DNA of 64,000 nt from contig WION01000013.1 in assembly GCA_015039365.1 (NCBI GenBank), forward strand, positions 558,001 through 622,000, in the 5' to 3' direction. The notes beneath the pieces were generated by a model that searched no databases, was not told where the DNA came from, and worked only from the letters and a program-made list of their open reading frames with translations. Position numbers and translations under genes: made by a program. This document shows, piece by piece, positions 12,425 to 24,561 of the stretch. The stretch comes from Amanita rubescens. Its lineage: Eukaryota; Basidiomycota; Agaricomycetes; Agaricales; Amanitaceae. Each line of letters starts with the position of its first letter. Within the stretch, counting starts at the first letter, position 1.

Positions 12425-14273
12425 GTGATGGTACGAGACACATGGATTGTCGTACAATTCCATTCCTTCTGTGCCATCTGCGATGAAAACTATAGCAGCG
12501 ACACTGGACATGGTACTAGTTTTAGCAGTGAGCGCGGATGCTCGGTCCGGGAGATCCGATTACCAAATTTGGGTATAGTTCGGCGATGGCCCTGTTGGCA
12601 CCGTACCCTTCGACTCAGACGCGCAAGTCGTTGCCACCTTCTCAAGCCGTTTCTCTCTCCCAGGCAATCTCCAAGGCTCTTCAGCTAACTCTTGGCTCGA
12701 GGTTGCGGCCGCTGCATCTTCAACATTCGTAGCTTCATATGCACGAGATGCATGTCAGCCCAATAAATTTTGGACTCCTTAATCTGGGAGACAGAGATCA
12801 AATCTTCTGCTACTGAGCGGAACATATGCAAGCTTACTCTCCAGCTAGCAGAAAACCTTGCATCGTCTGCAAGCTTAGCTGCAGCAGGTCATGGCATCGG
12901 TCTCCACATCTTACTCAGCCTCCTTTGCAAAAACGCACACAAAAAGGCTTTGCTCCATCGTAAGGGCCGCGATACAGACCGATCCAAGACGTCGAGAACG
13001 ATTTGGTCCCTTCGTTCACTACGCTTTTGTCGGCCGATCCATCGTCTCTATCTTACGGACTCTATGCCATTCGCAAAACAGCTCACACTCTACTTGCCTT
13101 TGTGCGCGTGTCTACACCAGAAGCAATAAGGCCATTTGCTTACAACAAGGAGTTTATGCTTGCACTTGCGACTATGTACGGTGATGGTCTCGCGGCCATC
13201 GCTACAGGTTATGGCGGGATAAGTGTCCTGCGAACGACTATAGTCGCAGAGGAAGGCTCAACAGCCAGGGAGCCCGACGACTGGGGTGTGCTTTCCCTTG
13301 GCCTCGTTTGCAGACGAGCCCTTGTGAAAACCCGACGTGGATCACGCGTCACCAATGCCTCGTTCACGCGATTGCTCTCGCCACAAGAGTGAATCCTAGC
13401 CGGCCCTCTTATCGCTTTCGTATGGCGGTCCATATCAAAATGCAAGCACGGGAGCCACAAACGTTTGCACTTCACTTTTCTTGAAGGTGTGTCACGCGGT
13501 GCGAAAGTACTCCATGGACGTGATCGAGCGCAAGTTGCGAGGAAGGTTAAATAACGTCGAATCACCTGATAAGCCCATTACGAGCATCGCATGGCACTTT
13601 CTACTTTTATTCCATTGCCATACAGTTTGGATGGGGAGCTGAAGCAGCTAAAGCGGCAAGCTCGACGCTCCCATGGAACGGCTCATGGACACCTCCTTAT
13701 CCGAGCTGATGAACGTCGAAATCAACTACTCCCTCAAGTTCCCTAACACCGCCATTGGCCGCCCTCCGCATATATTTGTTGCCAAGTACGAACGCGACAA
13801 GAAGAGAGAGTTGCGCAGAGGGCGCTTGAAAATTCTGTTCAAAACAAGCGGTGCGTTCTTCAGGACGAGTGCATTATTGATCTCCCTTTTCAGGACTGGG
13901 CCCCCTCGTTGAAGTGGAATGTGCTCACGCCTGAAAAGTACAAGGCTCCGATTCCGAAGATCCTGAGCCTAATCGTGACGAGCCCTAGTGATGGCGACCT
14001 TGCATCGACAATGCATGCAAGCAATGCGATGGTTGATTATGACCAGCACGCTATCGCGAGTGGCTTGTACAAGGACCTTCTGCTAGACTCTTCATGGTAC
14101 AACTGGACGATCAGATTCGGGGCGGTGCTTCCCTCAGAAGACGTAGTAGCGGTAGAACCGTAGAAGAGGAAGTAATGCCTGCTATTCCGGAAATCATCGT
14201 CACGAGCCCAAGTGATGGAGATCTCCACTTTGAAGCGAATGCTGAGGAGGAGGAAGCGAATGAGATATACTAG
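12425..14273 (+). other. Unrecognised, probably decayed coding region
   Basis: Several plus-strand blocks look coding but do not join into one clean frame. They are a block at 12538-12732, an Ala/Leu-rich helical block at 12800-13010, a block at 13003-13392 (contains EFMLALATMYGDGLAAIATG), a basic block at 13673-13860 (contains YSLKFPNTAIGRPPHIFVAK) and one at 13909-14163. The last two could be joined by a short intron. The phrase IVTSPSDGDL occurs twice, near 13970 and 14200, and the second occurrence is followed by an acidic tail ending EEEEANEIY at a TAG at 14271. I do not recognise the family. It may be one damaged gene or two. Confidence 0.3.
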
Positions 14274-14768
14274 TAAGTCCGAGAGCGTTAGCTCGTTCCT
14301 TTTCTTTTCTGGTAAAATTTGAAACCTCGTATGTATGTCTTTCGCTAACGTTCAATCCAACAGCCTTTACTTTCGCTCTCCAACCTTATTTTTGCAAGTG
14401 ACTCGCTCGTGCTGGACACGGACAATATACCCAAGGACCCGGACCTGGACTTTTTTTTTCTTTGCGAATTGGACACATGTACTGCATTGTGCGTTTGTAA
14501 TGGGGCACGGTGGGGGATACGGTGAGGTGGAACGCGTACATAGTGATAACTTTGTAATAATACAATCCAGCTAAACACCATACATCTTCCGTGCATTCTC
14601 TCCCGCCCCGCATCCCAACCTGCCATTAGCCCTGCAACAGCGGCCTTTGCCATGAATTCCGCTGTCCAGAGTATCACCGTGACTGCTGAATGATATAGCG
14701 GCCCGCGGGAGTTTAGCTCCTTTACGATTCGGGAACTTCAACTTGTAGCAATTGTCCAATTTTGCGCA
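14274..14768. other. Intergenic DNA with repeat copy 2
   Basis: I see no gene here. The stretch contains a T-rich tract at about 14450-14460 and, from 14729, the second copy of the dispersed repeat seen at 8752-8886. Confidence 0.4.
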
Positions 14769-14825
14769 TGACATCCCAACAGCTTCATGGTGATTTATCC
14801 ACCCCCCGGTCAAATCCATCCATCA
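14729..14825. repeat. Dispersed repeat, copy 2 (partner 8752-8886)
   Basis: It matches copy 1 on both sides of an internal deletion of roughly 45-55 bp. It spans the proposed start codon and first exon of the gene at 14769-15495. Confidence 0.65.
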
Positions 14826-15495
14826 GGGACTAACGTCTATCAACTTTAGCTAACGCAGGGTATAATCCCGCCAAATTCTTCATCACCAACATTTCCAATC
14901 AATCTGCAGTGGTCAAGGAAGTGGATGGCACCAAAACCTGGGACTTGCCAAAACGTTTTACCTCCACTGGATGGATTGACACCAACGGGAGATATGACGT
15001 CTATATCACAGATGAGCCTGTCACTCGGCTTAGCATCGTGAAGGCCAGCGGACTCATACACTGTCTGAGAGGAAATGCTGACAACCCACACTACTTCGCG
15101 GTCGTCATCTCCATCGAGGGAGTCGACGGTCGCGTGGCTTCAGACTGTGTCGTTTCCCCACCACTGGGTGATGGTAGTACCACGCTCTCAAGTGATATTT
15201 CACCAACTGACGTTGTGGTGATTTTCTAGATGATGCGGCCGATTCGCCTGCCTACTTTCTCCTCAAGAATTCTTCCGGTAAAGATGCCGTTATCGTAGAC
15301 GTGGATAGTCCCAACACCTGGGACCTTCCAAACAACACTGATACTCCTAGGATAGCCCGTAACGGGAGATATGATATCTACACCAACAAATCACACGTCA
15401 GTGGGTGTAGTGTCGTCAAAGCAAACGGGATTATATCCGCTCTGAGAGGAGGGGGCGATAGCGCGGGTAGCATCATCGAACTCGAGATCCTGTGA
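14769..15495 (+). CDS. Small protein made of two related ~85-residue domains
   Basis: The protein contains two diverged copies of one domain. Copy 1 (about 14870-15128) reads PAKFFITNISNQSAVV, then TWDLPKRF, NGRYDVYI and SIVKASGLIHCLRG. Copy 2 (15230-15495) reads SPAYFLLKNSSGKDAVI, then TWDLPN, NGRYDIYT and SVVKANGIISALRG. The shared pattern is SPAxFxxxN, TWDLP, NGRYDxY, VKAxGxI, LRG. An intron at 15129-15229 joins the domains in frame (GAC-G/AT). The proposed start ATG 14769 with a short first exon MTSQQLHG is an inference; it would be followed by an intron with a CTAAC branch site. There is no signal peptide. The short beta-rich repeats would suit a lectin- or trefoil-like binding protein, but I do not recognise the family. 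Confidence 0.55.
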
Positions 15496-15772
15496 ACCCG
15501 GAAGATACAGTTGTTGTTAAGTCAGCTCATCCTCGGGTTCCACTTGTTCTTGGCTAGTCAAATGTAATATCAACTGAATGTTGGCATCATGCACTGTACC
15601 ACTGTCCGTTGACGACCTCACGGAACATTGACATCGGTCTCAGCATGACTCGGTGGAATGCCGTGTTTTTCCAACCAATCCAGGGTCACAGTTACACGGT
15701 TATATCACGTACGAAGATATCGGCCAAATATACAAGATGTGGAATACAGCGAGAACATTTATATAAAGCGAC

Positions 15773-18700
15773 CTAGTTCTTCTCGCACCACACAAGTCCC
15801 AGGCTTTGCGCCACGAACCCGAATTTATCTATATTTTCCTTCAGGCTGGCAAATTCGCACATTCTGAGAAACGAAACGATCACGAGCAAGGATTGTGGCC
15901 GCTTACCGTTGATGCGTTGGTTTTCCAGCACCGTGTCCCCCCCTTTCACTGACGTGTAGTATTAGTGGATTTGGGTTGTCAGGTGCGGCATGCTGAAGTG
16001 CGGCAATTAGTTTATACGAATGCATTGGGACAACCTGTTCATCGTCTAGAAATACCCAAAAACTTTAGCGCAATGACAATTAGAATACAAAGAATTCTCT
16101 GACCTGGTGAGACCATAAGCATAGTGGCCGGCAGCACGCGGCCCATTGGTACATTGTGTACGGGGGACAACGGATACATGAAGTCAAAGTCCGTAGGAAC
16201 ACTGGGATCTCCGTATTCACTCTTCCAAGTAGCTCCTGCGAAACACTCAGGTAGCCATTGAGACCTTGATTGATCAAAGACCTACCGTGGGTAAAGTTGC
16301 AAAACTGATGAAATAGGTCAGAGGTCAGAACAGTCATGCAAGCGGAACAATTCACGGCATGTACCTTAAGTAAGTCTTGAACGCCATACTCGGCAATGAC
16401 CGCTCCAAACAGTCCGTCAGGTGCTCGAGCTACAGTGGCACAGACAAGTAGACCTGTTCTGGCACATGAACATCTGAATGAAGAAGAGTGTGATCAAACT
16501 TACCGCCATTGGATATGCCATGGATAGCAATTTTTCCTCTGGCTGTGTACTTGTTTGTGACGAGATACTCACTTTCAAAGTCGTTGTCAAGTCTAAGACC
16601 AACATCCCAGTAACAGGCAGACAGACGTACGCCGCTGCTATTAAATCATCACATGCTTTTGACTGTTCAGAAAAATATTACTGCGGGGCCGCGACGAAAG
16701 AATTATGTACTTGCCTTATTCTCCCTGGTTCCGGCTCTGTGCCACTCGCGGCCAAACTCGCCCCCGCCTCTGATATTGACAACAGCTAAAATTGCTCCAT
16801 AGGCTTGCAAAAACGCTAGGACTGCGGAATTGAAGTACGGGGTAGTCGAAATTCCAAACCCGCCGTAGCCTGCGCAGAAAAATAAGTTCCAAGGAAAGCT
16901 TTTAGCAAGATTCGTGATTGAGTAAAAAGATCATTACCATATTGAAGTACAGGTGCTGTTCCGTCCAACTTGGTGGATTTGTGACGAACAATGAACATGG
17001 GAATTTTCGTGTTGTCTTTACTCTCACACCACACTTGCTGGGACTCGAAGTCATCAAGATCCAGCCCGCTGACTCTCCCTCTCCTCAGAATGCTCAAGCC
17101 CTGGTCCTCTGGAGCCGCAAAGTCATAGCGAGCAATGGTACTGGGCGAGTTGAAGCCACACATATTGACGAGGAAATGAGATTGGGATTCTCTGCTGACG
17201 ATTACTGCCGATCCAACGAAATCTGGTGCAAGGCGAGCTAGTTGTGTCCCTTCCTCTGAGTACAGGTAGATCTCGTCCTTGACCTACGACAATGATGGCT
17301 CGGTTAGAAAGAGTAAAGGTGGAAAGAGTGTGACATACGTTTCGCTGGTATATTAAAGCAAAATATGCTTGGTTGACGCAACTAATTTGGGTGAGCTTGG
17401 CCTCTTTATCTTCCGGAATAAAATCGCGAATATTTTCCCCCTTGATCGCAAGGTCGGCCATCACCACTTTATAATTAGGTGCCCCTTCGTCCGTCTTGAT
17501 ATACAACGTCGATCCACGGTTTGTGATTCTGAGAATACAAATTGGCAGCGATCATGAGGGACGGAAGACTGGGCCTACAAAATACAGTCCGCAGAAAACT
17601 CGTTGACGACTCTTTTCCATTGCAACCCAGATCTGATTTGGTTCCCGTCGATCTCAGCAATCCATAGAAGGTTTGTCTGGCCGAATTAAAAGGCATCATT
17701 TGTTATAAACAACAGGCGATATACCTTTCCCGTATCCTTCACGATGTGCATATATAAGTATTTTCCGTCTTCGGAGACTGCCGATACGAATGTCCATTCG
17801 GGATGGTCCTCATCATGGAGAATAAGGATATCATCCGCTTTGTTTGCCGCTTTTAGCGCTGGCGAAGGAGAATAAAGGATGTTGCCTTACACTGAGGGGT
17901 TCCTACGAAATGGTAATACACCGCTGCATCTCGGTCGGTATGTCTTTGAATTCGATTCATGACATCATCGTCGACGGGAGGAAACCGCTGGAAATCATTA
18001 TTCATCTTCTTCACAACTGGGAATAAAGTTTACTTGGTAGAAGAAACCCTTGGAATCCTTGGTCCATGCTATAGTAGAAAACTTGACGTATTTGAGCTCA
18101 TCTGATAGCCGGTGGTCACCTAACCCTGAATCCATAGCTGCTTGTGATAACGGAGAAGCTGTAGAACGAACGAAGATAGTTGAGAACGCATTGCCCTGCG
18201 CAATTTATTGATCAAGAATACCGAAAGCAGACAAACGGGGCTACGCACGGATGTGATCATCCGATATGCAAAGTACGTTCCACAGCGGGAGAATTTGCAA
18301 GCGGGTGACAGTGCGACAGAACCATCAGAGGCAAGCAAATTAGGCTTTATTGAGCGTTAGAAGGGTACCTTGAAGTATAACCATCCTTACGTCGAAGAAC
18401 GGCTCGCCTATGACAGTGTCATCCTTTGAAAAGTCGGGGAGAGCAGCTTCCTTTGAGCGGTAGAGAACTGTAAACAAAAGTTGTTCATATTGGTTTAGAT
18501 GAGGTCAGCTACTAGTTTAACTCACCCGCTTGGCGTTGAAGTCCGCTATTATAGAACCAGTACCATCGTCCATCATCGACCAGAGTTGGAGGCGAGAACT
18601 GGAAATGACTCTGTGAGGTGCTAACTTACAGATGGAAATGTGCTAGCCACCTTAGGATAGTCCATACAGGAACGGAGGAGGTCCCCAAGCTTCTGTTTGT

Positions 18701-18902
18701 CTGGGTATTTGTCAAGGTAGGACTGCGTAAACAGCCGTTGGGCAGTTACCCACTTCTCCGTTTCATCTGTGTGTTTTTCTAGCCAATGGTACGGGTCCGG
18801 AACGCTTACTTGGCCATTGGCTGCGCTCTCGTAGACGTCGATGTGGTCAGAGCGACGTGTAGGGGGGTAATTTCCGGGAGCCCAGGGAGTGACGGGGGCC
18901 AT
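15773..18902 (-). CDS. Prolyl oligopeptidase (S9A)
   Basis: This serine peptidase has a seven-bladed propeller capping an alpha/beta-hydrolase domain; it cuts after proline, and some fungal members also macrocyclise peptides. The start is ATG 18902 (MAPVTPWAPGNYPPTRRSDH), followed by VPDPYHWLE typical of the N-terminus. Many short introns are removed cleanly. For example ITS joins GNAFSTIFVRS, and QYG joins YGGFGISTTPYF. The nucleophile motif GISNGG is present, as are the catalytic Asp loop (SPDDEQVVPMHSYK) and the catalytic His (GGHGAGKPT). The protein ends DKFGFVAQSLGLVWCEKN at TAG 15773-15775. Length is about 730 residues, as expected, and all catalytic residues are intact. There is no signal peptide, so it acts in the cytosol. 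Monooxygenase and P450 genes follow upstream. Whether it is the housekeeping type or the cyclising type needs a phylogeny. Confidence 0.92.
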
Positions 18903-19202
18903 TGCAAATTTGCAGGCTAGTTGCCAATACAAAGGTCAGCCAGTGAGTGATGCAATTATCGTAGGGGACGTAAAATCATGGGCAAATTGACCTTATGACA
19001 TGGAAGTGCGGGAACAAGAGAACATTCTGATTAAACCTGGTCAGATGACCATACCTCATCCACACTAGCGACCTTGAAGCCGAACTTACGCAAAATATGT
19101 CCCAACTGGGCTAATACATAATTTCTTGTGTCAAGCAATTGGTCCGTGGTTGTTGAAGCGAGACGGTTCCGAGGGTCTATCTGTGTAGATAGATTAAAAC
19201 TA

Positions 19203-19243
19203 GATAAGCATCGGCTTGCGCCGGCTGCGACCTTCAGTTGCTT
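19203..19243 (-). repeat. Dispersed GC-rich motif, copy 1
   Basis: The reverse complement contains AGGTCGCAGCCGGCGCAAGC followed by CGATGCTTATCTA. Two further copies lie at 28505-28534 and 30971-31010. The motif can fold because GCCGGCG is self-complementary. It probably marks the end of a short transposable element. Confidence 0.55.
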
Positions 19244-20466
19244 GCCTGTTCGGTTCGTACGGCGCGTCGACTGGGTAGACCGTAGAGATGAATATAATAC
19301 TGTCAGAAATTATATTGAAACTTCACATACATGACTGACTTTCCACACGTACAGGTCGCTGTACACTGACACCATACCCGCCAGCACGAAACTACTACAC
19401 GGTGAGATTCTCGACGTCTAGTACGTCATCCTAAACGATAAAATTAATCCCTGTCAACGTTGTTTCTATTGGTGCTCACCCGAACACGTTTTATTTTTCC
19501 TATTCGACCCTTCTCTCCTTCTTTTTTTAGTTTCCCGAGCTTCCTCATGCATCTTACCCTTTGCTTCGTCTGCGCCCATCTGCTCGAGCCTTTATTCGTT
19601 TCCAAAGATGTCTCAAGTTACCGGGACGCTGGTACCAGCAGTTGACGTTAGCATCAGTCAGTACCAGGAACATTGACATCAACAGGTGCCGTTTCTTAGA
19701 ACGAAATGATAAGACAGGCCGAAGTTGAGAGACATGGTAGGGGACGGTTCCCACGGTTTTGGTAATGCAAGCACTTGTCAGTTCAAGTCCTTTTGTAACG
19801 TAAAATTCACCTCAGTCTCGTGTGTATGAAGACTGAGGTTCATGGAGGGTGTAGATTCCCCAAGAGACGGGGTTTAGGTTTTCTTTGTGCGTCTCAATGA
19901 GAACCTCCAAGGCCCAAAGGGGAAATGACTATAATTAGACATCACCGTTTTGGCGCCATTCATCGAGATATCAGTGACGCTTGTGGCGGAAAAGTCTTAG
20001 TTGTAGACACCAAGTGAATTCATTCATACCGTCCCGCATGCGGCACGTCGCATAACTGTCAGACGGCAGGCTGGGCCGGGTGCTTATCATCGATCACGGA
20101 CCATAGTACGCCATTGTACTCAATTGTACTCAAGTTCAACAATCTTATGCTGGCTCAAAACATGTTCTGCATTCAATGACGTGGATTTTACAAATTTTTT
20201 ACAATACACAAGTGAATCAAAAATCAAAGGAACGTTATGGCTTTGTCTAATGAAATATCCAGTCGTCAGTCTACTTGAAAATGATGATCAAGAAGGGATT
20301 ATTTCACCACTGATACGGCCTCATCGATCCAAGGCCCTCCACTGACAAGCGATGGTACATATTCCCTTCTGCCTGCGCCCACTACTGTTTTATCAGTTCA
20401 CTATTCATTGTGTAGTCATTTACGAGAGATACCTTTGGTCACCGATGGGCCGACACGGCGGGATAA

Positions 20467-20715
20467 TCAGCAGAGTCTGACGAGGCCGTAGGTAAACATA
20501 TCAAGCAGTTCAGGAGGTTTGACATACATGGTGTTGTAGGGACCCATGTCCTCAATGGGAGCACTCCCATGGACATCCCAGATTGCGCAGGGAAGGCGAG
20601 TTGAGTTGTCGGTGTACATTTCGATAGAAGTCAGAGGTATCTGGGCAGTTGCAATTGCTCGGATGGGGAGCAGACGGTTAAACAGTCGCCCTTTTATGTG
20701 ATTTCAGTCTTCCCA
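20467..20715 (-). other. Coding-like fragment of unknown family
   Basis: A minus-strand frame of about 80 codons reads like protein (it contains LPCAIWDVHGSAPIEDMGPY and MYVKPPELLDMFTYGLV) and ends at a TGA at 20467-20469. I could not join it to exons on either side and do not recognise the family. It could be one exon of an undetected gene or a remnant. Confidence 0.28.
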
Positions 20716-21799
20716 TGATTAAGAAACTTATATAATTTTCCATCGAACCGACCCAAAAGGTTTCCGATTCAGTGCCAGAGGTCGCTAAAAATTGCCTGGC
20801 TCGAATCTCTACGTTCTGATGAATTTTCCGCCCGTTTCTAGAACGTGAAGGGTCATGGTATCCTTTATTCATCCAATATATCAACATACTTATCGCTTAG
20901 TTTCATTTGTCGGAGTATTCGTGCTCAGCCGTCTAGGGTTAGACTACTGTCGTTTGACACGTTAAGGCCACCCTCATCGAATCGCAACCGAATAAGCCAT
21001 GAGTACGAAGCCTTTCTTCGGACTTAACTGATTGCACCATTCTGGATGTAGCTCTCTGATGAATCAAAATATTCTAAAGTCGAACTGAAAATCCATATTC
21101 ATAAAGGATTTATGTACTTCGTAAAGACAATTCTCTCATTTGCTGCCAAGACTCTTACTCGGATCGCTGAGGTGAATATTGTCGTAACCCAAACACATGG
21201 GCACGGGAGAGTTCCTAATTCAGAGAAGCGCATTACGCAAAATCAACATGTCTGTTCGCAAGCGAAATCTTATTCGGACAATAAACAATTTAGCGAACTA
21301 GATCCTGCAGGGGCTTTGAACTTGCTTAGAAGGGCTTGAAATCTCTCGAAATCCTCCCACTCCTATTTCCGTAATAAGGGTCTGTTCGGCATCATTGACG
21401 TCATAGCGGTAGTACTGCGATACCGAAAAATACCGATGTGGTTAGTTACGTTGATTGTACACGCTCCACAAGTGAATAAATATCATGAATGCTGTAAATC
21501 AAATGAGTCCATCGCTTGTGATGTGGGTATAGGATGCATTTTAGTAACCATAATTTCGCAAAGAGGGTGCATCCGATCGTGATCATACGCTCGATTGGCT
21601 GGTTTTGTCTTTCTATCCACATTTTGACAATCAAAAGGTTCGCACGAGGCCCTCCTAACCTTGGAGGGACCTTGGCGTCGTCTTCACCTTTAAGTGCACA
21701 ATTTGACAGGACCAGGAGCATCGACATGAGCAGGCTTGGTTAATAGCGACATTAAGTGTATTAAATCGAGTCCACCCTTTCGCAGGAGTGACGGAAATA

Positions 21800-24222
21800 T
21801 CACCAACCACGACTATACAAGAATTCATCTATCTTCTTCGTAATTTGTGCTTGATCAACACCAGCAAATACATTGATCCCGTATCTTGCCTGGATCAATA
21901 GCGCCATGAAGTTAAGGTCACTGTGTAAAAGAAATGAGTGGTAGCTGGAAGATGTGATCGAAGTTTTCCTTACCCTGGCTGCCGCGCATTGACCTGCCGA
22001 AAGAAACATATGTTAGGTCTGTGGAAAAGACAGGCTATATTCTAGTACCTGTCGTCCACCATACTTGACAGCTGCATCGTTAAGCCAACCGACAAAGAAT
22101 CGAATCATATCTATCCATTGAAGCTGTATCATTGTCTTAACATAGGACGGATGGAAAAGGATCGCACCGTTTGAGTCCTTGAGACCCAGAAACTGGTTGT
22201 TCTTCCCATGACCACCTTTCCCCAATATACGTTCCTCGTACCATTTCCACAGCTGTGGTGTTGTTGGAATCTTCGCTTGATTTCCCCAAACCTTGGAGAG
22301 CGCAATGGAAATATACTCAGAATATTGGTAGAGGGGAATCCCCATGTTCACTGGGGGAAGATCAGGATTAAATATCGGCCAAAAAGTTTATGAATGGACT
22401 TACTGCCCATAAACCCCAACGTGGGTTCATCAATGGATAGAATGTCGAGATACAGATTACGAAGGTGCGTTCCGTCGGTTACAATGGGAGAAAGATCAGT
22501 ATCCTTGGCAATGCGAGAGGAGTTGTGAAATTGAGGAATGAAGGGGAAAGAATGACGGTAACCAGTTGCGAATAAGATAGAATCAATACCATTGAGAGTC
22601 TGGTGTGCCAGATGCAGTCAACATTTTAAGTCCAAAGCAGGACTGGAGCCTACCGTTCCATTCGCGAACTCGACGTGACTCGTGACAATGCTTGATCCTG
22701 GGGGAGAAAAGCACTCGATTTCCGGAACGATCGTAACATTGCTCGGTAGAAATTTGAGGATAGGATGTCTTGCTGGTTACGATTCGACGAAGATCATACT
22801 GACAGAATATCGTACTTACATTTGCCCCCCTGTGAGAGTCATGTACAATGTAAATAACAGAATCGAAGTGGATTTTGCGGACGAACATACTCTGACAGAC
22901 TGGTATATGTGACGCGTATACGGAGCAATATCAATGGCCATCTGTATAGCACTGTCCTAAAAATGAAATCCAAATTTGGCATTGAATTTCATAGTCTTGA
23001 AGCCACTCACAGAACCACCAACGATAAGCACCGTTTGATTGGCGTAAGGTTGAGGACGCCGATACTGGCGCGAATGAATTACCCTGTCTGGGAACTGATC
23101 CGCCCAGGCCTGTAACCCAGGAATGTCCGGGACGTGGGGCGCATTGAATCTCCCCGTTGCAACAACCACTGCATCGAAATCCTATTGTTCCAGGAAACAG
23201 ATAAATATCCGGTGGGTGGATCAAATGGGAGGAAATACATTCCTCCTTCGTCCACACAGCCGTCGATGTGTTCCTGCCTGTTCGTACCATTTCTTTCACT
23301 GTTAGGGTCCAACCTGACCTAACCTGGCCGTTTTCAGTCGAATTAAAACGTCTCTCAACAAGCTCGACCCGTGTGTTGTAACGAATGCGCGGATTTTCGA
23401 TGTCGTTGCTGTTGATTCCGTGAAATGATGAAAACGCTCGGATATACTGGGCGACGCGATGGTGTGGAATCTCTGGTTCGAGCATCACTGTCAAATGAGA
23501 GCGTGGTTATACATGACAAATACATACCCAAAGGTTCACTGGCCGGCCAGGGCAGTTCTGGAAACTGTTCACGAGGTATTAGGGGCAAGCTGCTGAACGA
23601 TGAGATTGAAAGAACCTTACCTCCTGATATTGCTTTATATATAAATAAATAAATATTCACCGCGAACGTGACGGGATAGAAATGTGAGTGCACGCACAGG
23701 TGGAGTACTCGTCCGTAGAGATTTCCAAATCGGTTTAGGCGATCGGTGGACTCTCAACGTTTCCTCAGACACCTCTCCCTCGTAATGCTCTTCATACGGC
23801 AACGCTACGCCTTCCGGAGGAAGAGAGGGTACGAAATCACCAACGGAGATGTCTGCATTTGGCATGGGCGTCTTGGTGTGTGCTTCCTCGGTGTAATGCC
23901 AGGTCCCGCCAGGTACAGTGTCACGTTCAAAGAGCCAAACATCAAAACCTGCCTGGGCGAAATCACGATACGCGACGAGTCCACTATATATTAAGAGTAC
24001 GAGTCAGCAAGAAAAAAGGCGTGACAAGGATCGAAACCATTACCTTGGACCTGCGCCGATGATGGCTACTTTATGTATCGGCCACGAGAATTGGTATGAA
24101 TCGGATTCTAGCGGCAACTGATCAGGCAATAGCGGTCGTTGCTCGGAAACTGTGACCGGGATTTCGAGGAGAATCACAAACGATAACCAAAGGAAAATGC
24201 TGTGGTTGTGAAACTTCATCAT
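21800..24222 (-). CDS. Flavin-containing monooxygenase (FMO/NMO type)
   Basis: FAD- and NADPH-dependent monooxygenases of this type hydroxylate nitrogen, sulfur or carbon atoms of small molecules. The N-terminus (ATG 24222) is a hydrophobic signal or anchor segment, IFLWLSFVILLEIPVTV, so the enzyme probably enters the secretory system or sits on the ER membrane. The FAD-binding Rossmann motif IIGAGPSGL is split by an intron near 24040 that joins in frame. It is followed by FERDTVPGGTWHY. The second dinucleotide motif is VLIVGGSVSG, and the family motif FATGY lies in ILFATGYRHSFPFIP near 22560. The protein ends KIDEFLYSRGW at 21800. Seven or more introns interrupt it; I checked only some. It points away from the P450, sharing a 339-bp promoter region, and lies in the same direction as POP. 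Confidence 0.87.
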
Positions 24223-24561
24223 CGCTATAGAGGCTGGCTATGATGTTGTTCCTTTCGTAGCGAGAGTGGCAGTCAGTCCCGTGGAAAATTGGACTTGACA
24301 GGTGGTGGTGCTCGGTACCCAGGCGAATCCCCATTTAGCAACCGATTAGAGTCAGGGACAACATATGTTGAGATATAGTCTGAAATACGTAAGGGTCTAA
24401 ATTCGGTTGCCTACATTGGGGAACCGAATAGACCTCATCGACATCTCTAATCTGATCCGAATGGCACTAGGGGCACCGACGTCTGCGAACGCGAGCACGA
24501 TCTCCTGCTTATAGCCGAGGTCCCCCTATGAGCTGTTCTAAGTTGCACTTCACCCGCCAGT
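24223..24561. promoter_or_regulatory. Bidirectional promoter region between FMO and P450
   Basis: The start codons of the divergent FMO (24222) and P450 (24562) genes are 339 bp apart and nothing else fits between them. A shared promoter would co-express the two oxygenases. I cannot point to a specific factor-binding site. Confidence 0.5.

Larger units (their letters stand above)
18903..21799. other. Gene-poor interval between POP and the monooxygenase
   Basis: These 2.9 kb contain no recognised gene. I see a CT-rich leader-like tract at about 19460-19560, a GC-rich hairpin motif at 19203-19243, and a coding-like minus-strand fragment at 20467-20715, both listed separately. I looked specifically for a short precursor-peptide gene with the MSDIN-type leader and found none. 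Confidence 0.45.
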
